Part shown: piece by piece, positions 12,851 through 25,100 of the stretch
Layout: the number at the start of each line of letters is the position of its first letter
How positions within the stretch are numbered: the first letter of the stretch is position 1
Notes under the pieces: generated by a model
Databases searched by the model: none
What the model was told of the DNA's origin: nothing
Seen by the model: only the letters and a program-made list of their open reading frames with translations
Program-made: the position numbers and the translations under genes
NCBI GenBank assembly: GCA_018292915.2
Contig: JACVVK020000143.1
Location: forward strand, 1,038,501 to 1,102,500
Reading direction: 5' to 3'
DNA: 64,000 bases
Source: Batillaria attramentaria
Lineage: Eukaryota; Mollusca; Gastropoda; Batillariidae

Positions 12851-15800
12851 CTTGTGGGTTTGGCGATGTTTTCCATCACCTGAGATGTAAAAGACGGGAC
12901 AACGAGGATAAAGCCAGGATATGTTTCTGTCTCCCAGTCAGGATTCGAACTCACGACCCGAGAACTGAAATGAACAAATTTTCCAGTACGGAAACACACA
13001 GACAAACACAAACAAGGAAACACGTCATCAGAAAATGAGAAGCTGGTGGTGTGGTGGAGCACGGCCATGCCATAACCTGAACTCCCTCTCCACAAAATCC
13101 TCATCACGTCTACACACTGTACAGAGCAGGAAAAACCCAATGAATTAATGTAACGTATACGTGTGTAGTTCCACGGGCTGTAATCAAAATAGACGGCGTG
13201 TTTCCTGTGCTACTCTGTTTCACATTTGAGTAGCACCGAGCTTTTCCACGTTCACATTTGAGTAGCACCGAGTGTTTCCACGTTCACATTTGAGTAGCAC
13301 CGAGTGTTTCCACGTTCACATTTGAGTAGCACCGAGTGTTTCCACGTTCACATTTAAATAGCACCGAGTGTTTCCACGTTCACATTTGAACAGCACCGAG
13401 TGTTTCCACGTTCACATTTGAATAGCACCGAGTGTTTCCAAGGGACTTCAGTCTGTCGGAGTGAAAGTGAGTGAGTGAGTGAGTGAGTGAGTGAGTTTTT
13501 AGGGCTTAAAGCCGCGCAAGCCACAAAGACTAATTCGCGGCTGAGTGTGCCTGCACTACATGAAAAAAAAAAATGTAACGTTGGACAAAGGATGCAAACT
13601 GGTCTACGGGGCAATATGCAGGAGACGCTGCACCTTCATGCTAATTTATCGAACTCCCGGTTACAAAAAAGCGTAGACAACAAATAACAATTACTACTGG
13701 GTAAAACAAAGATAAATACTAAGCGCATATACAGCAAATATTGCAACTTATCATCTCCTAGGCGCAATATACTTTTTTTAATACTTTTTGATCATCAAAG
13801 TTTTCAACATTGACTGTTGTCCCTCACCCATTCTGTTACTCAATGAGTGGTGTTCACCCCGTGCTGTCAACCATTGTGTTGGCTGGCCTGTCTGGCCTAC
13901 TTCTCTTTGTGACAGTGACTCTTTACAGCCCCCCTGATTCAGTGCTCTGCAGAATGGAGGAACGTTCAATGCTTTCAAGCGACTTTCTCAAAATGTCATC
14001 ATGTTATAAACTTGACAGTGTTCTCTTCCGAAGTCTAGCAAACATAGGTCTGCTAGCCAAGCCGGGAAGGAGACGCGGCTGTCGGTCTGGCAGATTCCTT
14101 TGTCACCGACTTCACACTGTTTCTTCTGCCACATGCCATATCACGACTCCTGCCAATGTGTTGAACACCACCACTACTACTGTACCGGACTATGATTTGG
14201 GTACCACCATGACTACCACCACCCATACCACAGCGCCTGGCAGAATCTGCGGTATCACCACCACCACTACCGCAACAGCTGATTGTGATACCACCACTAC
14301 CACCACCACTACCACAGCAGCTGACTGTGAACGGGATACCACCATCACCACTACCACAGCAACCGACTGTGAACGGGATACCACCACCACCACTACCACA
14401 GCAGCTGACTGTGAACGGGACACCACCACCACCACTACCACAGCAGCTGACTGTGAACGGGACACCACCACCACCACTACCACAGCAGCTGACTCTAAAC
14501 GGGATACCACCATCACCACTACCACAGCAGCTGACTGTGAACGGGACACCATGACCACCACCACCACCATAGCAGCTGACAGTGACCGGGATACCACCAC
14601 CATCATTACCACAGCAGCTGACTGCGAATGGTATACCACCACCATCGCCACCACCACCACCACTACCACCACCACTACAACCGACTGTGAACGAGATATC
14701 ACCGCTGCCATCTCCACCATCATAGCGCCTGACTGCGACCTGGATACAATTTCTCGCACTTCTTTAGCGAAGCGACCAGTGATCTCAAAACATTCGGACT
14801 ATAGGTTCTGCCTTTTCAACGCCCAGTCTGTTGGACCATCAGAAAAGACTGACATGATTTGTGACTACATCACTGATCGCGATCTTGATATTGTGCTCAT
14901 TACTGAAACATGGCTCCGGATACATGGTGACGAACCTAAGTGCAAACAACTGACACCTCCTGGCTTTCTTATCAAATCCTTTCCTCGCCCCACCAGGGGT
15001 GGGGGTATTGCCGTGATTTACAAACAGTCTCTTCATGCTCATTTTACTTTCAAGCAATCATTTTCTTTTCCAATTCAGTCGTTTGAGATTGTTGAATTAG
15101 TGTTTACTACCCCCAGTCAGTCAATCATCTTGACCTGTGTTTATCGTCCCCCACCTAGCACCAAAAACAAACTCACAACCGCAATGTTCCATGAGGAATT
15201 CGAAAACCTCCTCGATCACTATACTACCCGCGCTGGTACACTTCTCCTACTTGGAGACTTCAATTTCCATTTTGACAGGCCCGACAACCCAGACACAAAG
15301 CGCCTTTGCCAGACCCTCAACATGCATGGTCTCACACAGCTTGTCTCCCAACCCACTCATCGTTCGGGTCACATCCTAGACTGGATAATTGCCCGTCCAC
15401 TTGATAACCCCATCTCCAACCTGACCGTCACTGACCAGCTCGAGTCCGACCATAAAGCTATCATTGGCACACTCAATATCACGCAGTTACGCAGACAAAA
15501 ACGACCAGTCACTCGCCGTAACCTGAAAGCAATTGACCGCGAAGCGTTTGGCGCTGAAGCATCTCTGCGCCTAACGCAGACTGACCCCCACACGGACCTT
15601 GCCACTCACTACAACACAACACTCCGTAGTCTCCTCGACGAACACGCACCTCCATCTACCCGCCTGGTGCCAAACCATCCCCCCTCTCCATGGCTCACAC
15701 CCGAAATCCGGCTAGCCAAGCAAGAGCGCCGCCAGGCAGAACGTAAATGGCTCGTGACCAAACTCACTGTTCACAAGCAGATCTACAAAGCAAAGAAACA

Positions 15801-18800
15801 CATAGTGAACAAGATGGTTTCCAAAGCAAAAACGGATTATTTCCATGCCAAGATCATGCACTCAACATCCTCTAAAGAACTCTTCACCGCAATGTCTGAC
15901 TTGCTCGGCATTTTCACCTCCTCCCCCCTCCCCACCATCTACAACAAAGAAAGCCTACCCCAACTGTTCTCACACTACTTTACAACTAAAGTCAATACCC
16001 TACGCTCCAAACTTGACCAGACACACTTTGTGCCCAGCCCACCCGACCCTACCTTCACCGGAAGTCCCCTCACATGCTTTAGGCCAGTAACTTCCGTTGA
16101 GATCGGCCAAACCCTCAAGACCATGTCCATCACCTCCTGTGACCTTGATCCCATCCCATCTTCTCTGTTCTCTGATTGCCTAGCTGATCTTTTGCCGACT
16201 CTCACCGACATTGTCAACACCGCGCTCATTTCCGGAGTATTTCCAACAGCTTACAAAACTGCTATAGTCCGCCCTCTCCTCAAAAAACCCAGCCTGGACC
16301 CTAACGACCTCAAAAACTACCGCCCCGTCTCCAACCTCCCTCTTGTCTCAAAACTGATTGAAAAAACTGTTCTCAAGCAGCTTGATGCTCACTTAACAAC
16401 AAACAACCTACTCCACCCATTCCAATCAGCTTACCGCCCAAACCACAGCACTGAAACCGCCCTCCTCCGCATCACAAACGATCTCCTCAATTCTACAGAC
16501 TCTGGCCTCATCTCTATCCTGACTCTCCTTGATCTGTCCGCCGCCTTCGATACTATCGACCACTCTCTCCTCCTCAACCGCCTCTGCCGAACCTTCGGTA
16601 TCGAAGACACTGCTCTTTCTTTCTTTCGTTCCTATCTTTCCGACAGATTTCAGACAGTTGTCATCTGCAACGCCTCTTCCAGCACCGCTCAGCCCACTGG
16701 CAACACTTCTTCCAACCCTCCTCAGCCCACTAGCAGCATTTCTTCCAACCCTGCTCAGCTCACCTGCGGAGTCCCTCAGGGCTCCGTACTCGGCCCTGTT
16801 CTGTTCACTCTCTACACTATGCCCCTCATCCACATCATCAGCCGTCATAACATACAACACCACATGTTTGCAGACGACACTCAACTCCACACCAGTAGTA
16901 AACCAGAAAACATACACCACCTTGCCCTCATCACATCAGAATGTTACGCTGACATAAAAAACTGGATGACTGAGAACAAGCTGCAGCTAAATGGTGATAA
17001 AACAGAAGTAATGCTTATTGGCACTTCACAGAAACTAGCATCTCTTTCTGTCAACTCCCTTCAACTAGAGGACACTCTCTCCATTCCCTTCTCTGACTCT
17101 GCCAAAAATCTTGGGGTAACACTTGATAGCACCCTGACCATGAAAAAACACATTGCCCAGATCTCACAGTCCTGCCATTTCCAACTCCGCCGAATTTCCT
17201 CTGTCCGCAAGTACCTCTCCACCGATGCAACAGCCAAACTGGTCACTTCACTCATTCTGTCCCGTCTTGACTACTGTAACTCTCTGCTGGCTGGTCTCCC
17301 TGCTTCATCCATTCTCCCGCTTCAGCGCATCCAGAACATTGCTGCTCGCCTTGTCCTTCGCTTGAAAAAGTCCGACCACATCTCTCGTGCACTCTGCTCT
17401 CTGCACTGGCTTCCACTCTCTCAAAGAATTAAATACAAGATCTGCACCCTCTGCTACAAGTGCATCCATAACTCCGCCCCATCCTACCTGTCTGACTTGT
17501 TAGAACTCTACACTCCGTCACGTTCCCTCCGGTCTTCATCCGATACCCTGATACTCAGAATCCCACGCACTAAACTTTCTTCTGTTGGCTCTCGAGCCTT
17601 CTCCTACGCTGGTCCAAAAGCCTGGAATTCCCTGCCTCTTTCGCTCCGCCAGTCAACCTCCCTCGAAACCTTCAAAACAAATCTAAAAACCTACCTGTTT
17701 TCATCTCAAAGCTCCGTCTAACCTCCCTCCGTCTTTCTCCATCTCCTTATTAAGTACCATACATGCAGTCGCCCTGGCCCTGAACCTTCACGTCTATCTG
17801 TCTCTTTACCTGTACTCTAAGCGCTTAGAACTACCTTCCATATAGATTAAGCGCTATATAAATAAATTATTATTATTATTATTATTATTAATAAACCAAT
17901 TCGCAGCATATGCCCACCATCACTTATTCCTAACCACTGGTAGTGCAGACGTGAGTGAGAGGTTAAAAAGAAGAAATATAGATGAAAGGGCCGAACTTAG
18001 AAATCAGCTGAGAGATGAGAGGAAGGACAGAGCGGCTAAATTCGGGAGGTTTTAAAGCGAAAGAGGCAGGCGAATGGGCTGGTGAGGGATAGACAGAGAG
18101 GTAGGAAGGAAAATTCCTTAGTTGCCAATGAAGACAACATGTCTGGGATGCAGTTGGAGAATAGACCGCTCAAACACGGAACCTCCCCGCCGTGAGGCGG
18201 TTTGGGAAAACAACGCACCAGAGAGGGGTGCGTTGTGAAGGTCTTCCACATGACAGGTGTTCAGCAGCACCAGCAGGGCGCTGCGAACAAAGCCCGCCAG
18301 GGTGAAGACCAGGTGGGGGGGGGGGGAATCCAGTGACGTCGGCCTTCAGAAACGACCCTCAGACACCCGCTTACTGACCTCCCCCCGAAGGACATTTTAA
18401 GAGAGCAAAAGACAGGTGAATGGACCGATGGAGGCAGAAATAAGAGCAAAGAAAGAGCAAAAGGAGTGGGCAAGCTTGGCAAATCAGCCCCGCCGCGTGA
18501 AGGCGAGACCATGGGGCCGAGTGAAACTGAGAAAGGGGCCGTGTACCGACCAGACCACGACTTTGACTCACGCGACACTCGGCATGTTTAGCAGGACTTC
18601 GTAAGGACGACTACGCTGAGCAGCGAAATCCATTTACCTGTAAGTTAGGCACATTAGGGGTACCATGTACCATTAGTTAATCGCAGTGCATTAGCCGCTC
18701 GCGGTCTCTGCCGTGTGAACCTAATTTACATGTAAATGGGTTACGCTGCTCAACGAAGTCCTCATTACGAAGTCCTGCTAAGCCTGCCTAATTACAATGC

Positions 18801-21194
18801 AAACACGTGCGCATGCTCACAGTTCAAACATACAGCATCATCGTCAAAGTTTGAAGTGAAGCAGCACCGGAAACACCGCGTCCATTTTGTCTACACCCCG
18901 TGAGTTGGCTATATGTAGTTCATTGACACTCCCCACCACAAGGTCAGCAGGATTTTCCCTGTAATTGCTACTTTATACGCTAGTCTGTCCGTGATTGCCT
19001 GTGGCAGCGGCCAAATGCACGGTTAGTCGTCACGTGGTCACCCCATCAGTAACGGATCAACACATCGATCTTAGTCCAGGATGACCGAGTCTTCACACAA
19101 ACTGCCCCGAAAAATTGTTCTCCAGGGAGGAAGGGGTGAAGAATTGGGATGGATCGCAGGCGGCAGTTAAAACAGAGACGAGCCAACGTGACGCAGGACA
19201 AGGTGAAAATGACGTGTAGATTACGCAGCTTTTACACCAGGCTTGTACGAACTGTGCCCACTAACTCGGTTACTGCCGGTCTCAACCCTCCGCACCCCAG
19301 TTCTCGTCACCTCGCATTGTCCTTAAAGTCTCTATGTGCGGAACGCTGCTGACATGGAAAACTGCCGCTTTGTTGAGCATCATAGTTTTATAATAATAAT
19401 AATAATGAGTATTGTATAGGCGCTTTACCCAATTTCACGAATCGGCTCAAAGCGCCGCGAACTGAACCCAACACGCACGCTCACGTGAATCACACGCATT
19501 CTCCCACACACTGGACATAAACATACTGCAATCACGTGGTGCGAAGGGTCAGCTCAGCTATTTAAATTTCGGAATTTAGAATTACATTTATTTTTCAAAT
19601 TTGGTGGGCTGAACATTTCCAAACCTTTTTTTATTTTTTTTTAAATCAATGAATGCTCAGCAGGCTGCTAAGGAATATCCTTTCTTAAGGACAATTATAT
19701 ATTGTATTGTATTGTATTGTATTGTATTGTATTGTATTGTATTGTATCGTATCGTATCGTATCGTATCGTATTGTATTGTATTGTATTTTATTTGAAAGA
19801 CTGTTTGCCAGAGAGAAGGATGTTTCATTTGATCACTGTGACCGTTTTCGCGACTTTGTGGCTTCTAATATTAGAGAAATACGGCTTTCTCTGGGCCTAC
19901 GGTCCATTCGAACAAGCTGATAGAAATAGCAATGTCGGCGCCGTCTACCTTGTCCTCATCCGCAACCACATAAAGTCGTCTGCTCAGTACGCGGTACACT
20001 TATACGCTGGCCACAGTCACCACAATGGTGTCAGACGCTATACAGTGACCCACACGCCGGCCACAGTCACCACAATGGTGTCAGACGCTATACAGTGACC
20101 CACACGCCGGCCACAGTCACCACAATGGTGTCAGACGCTATACAGTGACCCACACGCCGACCACAGTCACCACAATGGTGTCAGACGCTATACAGTGACC
20201 CACACGCCGGCCACAGTCACCACAATGGTGTCAGACGCTATACAGTGACCCACACGCCGACCACAGTCACCACAATGGTGTCAGACGCTATACAGTGACC
20301 CACACGCCGACCACAGTCACCACAATGGTGTCAGACGCTATACAGTGACCCACACGCCGACCACAGTCACCACAATGGTGTCAGACGCTATACAGTGACC
20401 CACACGCCGACCACAGTCACCACAATGGTGTCAGACGCTATACAGTGACCCATGTGACTGATTCTGATACATTGATTCTGCACATTAATTTGATGACAAT
20501 TTTTTCCCACGCTGCCGTATGCCTGTCGTACGCATTGAGACTTTAACATAGAAGCGCGGCATAGAAAGAGGTCTACAGAATACTGACGTGCTACATCCGG
20601 GGAACAAAGGACACGTGGGACTCATCACTCCGTAAATAAACTTATCATAATATGTTTTTGTGTGTCAGCAACCCTCTATGAAAGCTGAAGTTGACTGATT
20701 GTGGCCGGGAGAAATTTCAAACATAAAACAAATACTTGGCTGTTGCGTATTTGGGTCAGTGTAGCTGAGGCGAACATGTGATACAGAATACACAATACTT
20801 TATTGATCCCAAAATTGGGAAATTGCAGTTCTGGCCCGCATGCTAGTAAAACACACAACTGATAAACATTTTAATAAATGAGACTACAAAAAAAAAAGTA
20901 AAACAGACAGATGAAAGTCGTGCCACCAAAACGACGCAGTTGGCCAGCAAATGCTAGCGACCTCTAATTGGTAGGGAGGACAACTGCTACAGACCGCGTG
21001 TGGTAACTCCATGTTGTATGCTAGACTAGCAGCAGTGCCGGAAATTTATCGGGGAGGTAACAACACGGGGAGGAGAGAAGACCCTCACACAACATTCAGT
21101 ATCTGTCACCCCTGAGTGAAAAGGAAGAAGGAAGAGAAGAAGAGAGTTTATACACGGACCTAAACAATAATCTCCCCCTCCCCGCACCCCCCAA

Positions 21195-21227
<33 letters not shown>

Positions 21228-22122
21228 ACACCGAAAACCAAAACCAAAACAAATAATCAAACAAACGAAAAACTTCTACTTACGGTAACATGTCGCCCCG
21301 CCCCCCCCCCCCCCCCCACAAACACACAAACGGGGTAGGTAGGCCGGAAACTTTTTTTTTTTTTTTTTTTTTAAGAAAAACCATTGGGTTGACGGTGAGC
21401 AACAGTTTCAATACAAGTTTTTGACATTGGGCTCAGAGTTGTTCTTCTACAGCAGACGACACAAATCCCAGCCAGATTACACACATGGTCATGGTGCCCT
21501 CCACAAATCCCAGCCAGACTACACACATGGTCATGGTGCCCTCCACAAATCCCAGCCAGACTACACACATGGTCATGGTGCCCTCCACAAATCCCAGCCA
21601 GACTACACACATGGTCATGGTGCCCTCCACAAATCCCAGCCAGACTACACACATGGTCATGGTGCCCTCCACAAATCCCAGCCAGACTAAACACATGGTC
21701 ATGGTGCCCTCCAAAAATCCCAGCCAGACTACACACATGGTCATGGTGCCCTCGGGCTCAGAGTTGTTCTTCTACAGCAGACGACACAAATCCCAGCCAG
21801 ATTACACACATGGTCATGGTGTCCTCCACAAATCACAGCCAACTCATGGGGCCCACAACTGCCAGTTACCCAACAGTCGCCCAGATGTCTGTGAATTTTT
21901 TTTTTTTTTTTTTTTTACATTTCTCCAAGGAAAAAAAAAATTAAAAGAGGAAAAAAAGTTTACGGTCGGCGGCAGAGAGTCAGCCGGGTTAGCGTACGCA
22001 CAGATAGTTTTTCTTTTGGTCCAATTTGAGTAAACTCGTGAGAGAAACGATGTCTAGGCTTCCTTCGCGTGCTCACTGTTTTATGACCTGTTGGTGGTAT
22101 AATAATAATAATAATAGTACTC

Positions 22123-22166
<44 letters not shown>

Positions 22167-25100
22167 TTGTTTGGCGCCTAACCTATGCAGGCTCTGGAGT
22201 TCACCTTTTCACCTCTGTGTCTGGGTGTGTCCGTTCTCCCGGCTAGGTTCAGCAGCATCATCCCATTACGTCCATGTCTGGGCGTGTGTCTCACAGCCAG
22301 AGAAGTAATGGGCTTTAAACAGGAAAATGAGCTTAGCTTTGACCGTAATGGCTTGAACCTCCTCTTCCTCCTCCTACGAGAGAGAGAGAGAGAGAGAGGT
22401 GTTTCCGGCTGCGGTACAGTACATGTAGTATTAGATCTGTCGAACTCTAGTGCTCTCTGAGTTTATCCCTGAGGCGGCATTGTGAAAGACGTGTATTTTT
22501 ATGAGACAAGGAACTGAAGCTTACTGTCGCTGGAACGCAGCAACAAACGACTTTACGTCGCATGGAGTTAGTAGAACCAAGCAGCTGGTTTCGGCTGCCA
22601 CGTCGCCACCATGTGTAAGTCTGAGAATGTGCTTCTGGGTATCAGCAGAAGAAAGGGACGATTTGTACTACTCACTACGACACACGGACGATTTGTACTA
22701 CTCACTACGACAGACGGACGATTTGTACTACTCACTACGACACACGGACGATTTGTACTACTCACTACGACACACGGACGATTTGTACTACTCACTACGA
22801 CACACGGACGATTTGTACTACTCACTACGACACACGGACGATTTGTACTACTCACTACGACACACGGACGATTTGTACTACTCACTACGACACACGGACG
22901 ATTTGTACTACTCACTACGACACACGGACGATTTGTACTACTCACTACGACACACGGACGATTTGTACTACTCACTACGACACACGGACCATTTGTACTA
23001 CTCACTACGACACACGGACGATTTGTACTACTCACTACGACACACGGACGATTTGTACTACTCACTACGACACACGGACGATTTGTACTACTCACTACGA
23101 CACACGGACGATTTGTACTACTCACTACGACACACGGACGATTTGTACTACTCACTACGACACACGGACGATTTGTACTACTCACTACGACACACGGCCT
23201 GCTACTGGTACATTATGATACAACGACTTTACAGTCTAGAGTTTAGCCTGAAGTCACGTGCTATCTACCACACAGCGCCGTGTAGGGACAGTAGGCAGTC
23301 TCCTCGCATTTGAGAAGATTAGGGTTAGGGTTAGGGGGTTTGAGGAATTAGGGTTAGGGTTAGGGGACTTAAGGAGATTAGGGTTAGGGGATTAGGGTTA
23401 GGGGATTTGAGGGGATTAGGGTTAGGGTTAGTGGATTTGATGAGATTGTTTGGGCTGAAGCATAAGCTGTTTAAACAAATTACAACTTAGAAATATTCTG
23501 AAAGTGGTACCGTTGTCCTGTCCGTGAAGCGTGACCTCTGTGTTGTGTGATTGTGTTCATGGGCCTCTGTGTTGTGTAATTGTGTTCATGGGCCTCTGTG
23601 TTGTGTAATTGTGTTCACGTACTTCTGTGCTGTGTGGGGGGAGCCGGGGTGGCCGAATGGTAGAGCGTTGGACTTCTAATGCTCGGGTCGTGAGTTCGTA
23701 TCTCGGCTGGGGCCAAATATTTGTGCTGGCTTTTTTTTATCGTTGCCCCGTCCTTGATATCACCCGTATGTGGTGGACAAGGACGTTAAATCCCCGAAAA
23801 CCCACCAACCCACCCTGTGCTGTGTGACTAAGTTCACCTACTTCTGTGGTGTGTGACTGAGTGCATGGACCTCTATGGTGTGTGACTGAGTGCATGGACC
23901 TCTATGGTGTGTAAGTGAACATGGACTGGAGCAGTATCTACTCGGTATATCACCACATGCACCTGTCAGCCTTCCTTAGCCACCGTTGCAGAAAAACAAG
24001 ATTTTTGTTTGAAACTTCATTTATACGGCGGACTTGATGAAGTTTTCATAACACCAAGGATCACACTATACGGATTTTAGCCCGTGTTTGCCCACAACAT
24101 CGTTTTGTGCGGCGGGGTATGAACACTCTGACGGAGGGATGGTGCATTCTTTATACAGACTTACGCGTATGTCTGCCACTCGGCAAACATGGCGGTTTTG
24201 CTGTTGTAACGTTCACTGTTTTTGCTAACGCGGGAGAATTCTCAGGTTTGCATGTACGATTCGGGTGTCCCTCAGGATGTGTTTACAATCTGCTTCACGG
24301 AATAAATGGCCGACTCACGCGCGAGGGAAAGTTTTAATTTCTTCGACAAAAAGGTCGCAGGGATGGAGTTTGTTGTTAATGTTGGTTTTTTCCCCCTACT
24401 TTTTGTTCGCGAATCAGGGCGATTTATGATACACCGGCTTGCTGGTTTTTGTGTGTTTTGTTTGGTTCCTACGCTAAGACTGAGGAAACAACGAGCTTTT
24501 GTCGTGAAAATGTGTTTTTATGTAATGGGCCTAATGCATCTCAGAGCAGCTATAGCCTGCTTTTTATCGGACGCCCATGCTGCATGAGGCAGAGGGGAAA
24601 CTTTGGACTCGGGGAAGTAAGGAAACACGATGAGCTAGGCTGACAAAAGACAAAAGACAGGCAATGACGTACTTAGGGAAGCGGAAAGGGGAGGTGTCAA
24701 AACAACAACGTGTTTGTGCTTCGTCTCTCTCCATTTCACAGCTGGCATAGAATGTAATGACACCTACGTCATCTGTGACGCATAGTGCATGATGTTACTT
24801 TCTGACGTCAGACTTCAGTTTGTTATCCCCCTGTTCCGGCTAGTCTTCTCATGTAACATTGAATGTTGTTTGTCGAATGAATTGTCGTGTTTGTCTGAGG
24901 GGTAGTAATGATGTTAGTAGAGAAGTCACTTCTGTTTTTCCTCACAACAAAACCCGACGGGAAACAAACAGCTTCACTATCACAGACGGACAGCCAGGAA
25001 TGTGATAATGCTTTCCCTTTTGCTGGACGCAGTAGAGCAAGACTGAGAAGATACAGACTTTTCCTGTTTTGTTGTAACTAAGGCTTAATGTTGGCAATTG

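Larger units (their letters stand above)
13500..17890 (+). mobile_element. Non-LTR retrotransposon of CR1/L2 type, apparently intact
   Basis: It holds one long ORF for endonuclease and reverse transcriptase, a short 3' UTR with a hairpin (AGCGCTTA ... TAAGCGCT) and an (ATT)n tail at 17865-17889. The 5' edge is a guess; no target-site duplication was resolved. It lies in sense orientation inside the GPCR intron. Confidence 0.85.

Noticed and set aside
22657..23198. CRISPR-like regular array of 30-bp repeats
   Set aside because: Units are directly contiguous with no unique spacers, there are no cas genes, and the surroundings are eukaryotic. It is a minisatellite.
23650..23720. A genuine tRNA gene
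   Set aside because: The A and B boxes belong to a ~180-bp unit repeated through the window with target-site duplications, so it is a SINE. The same applies to the heads at 52.6, 57.7 and 58.3 kb.
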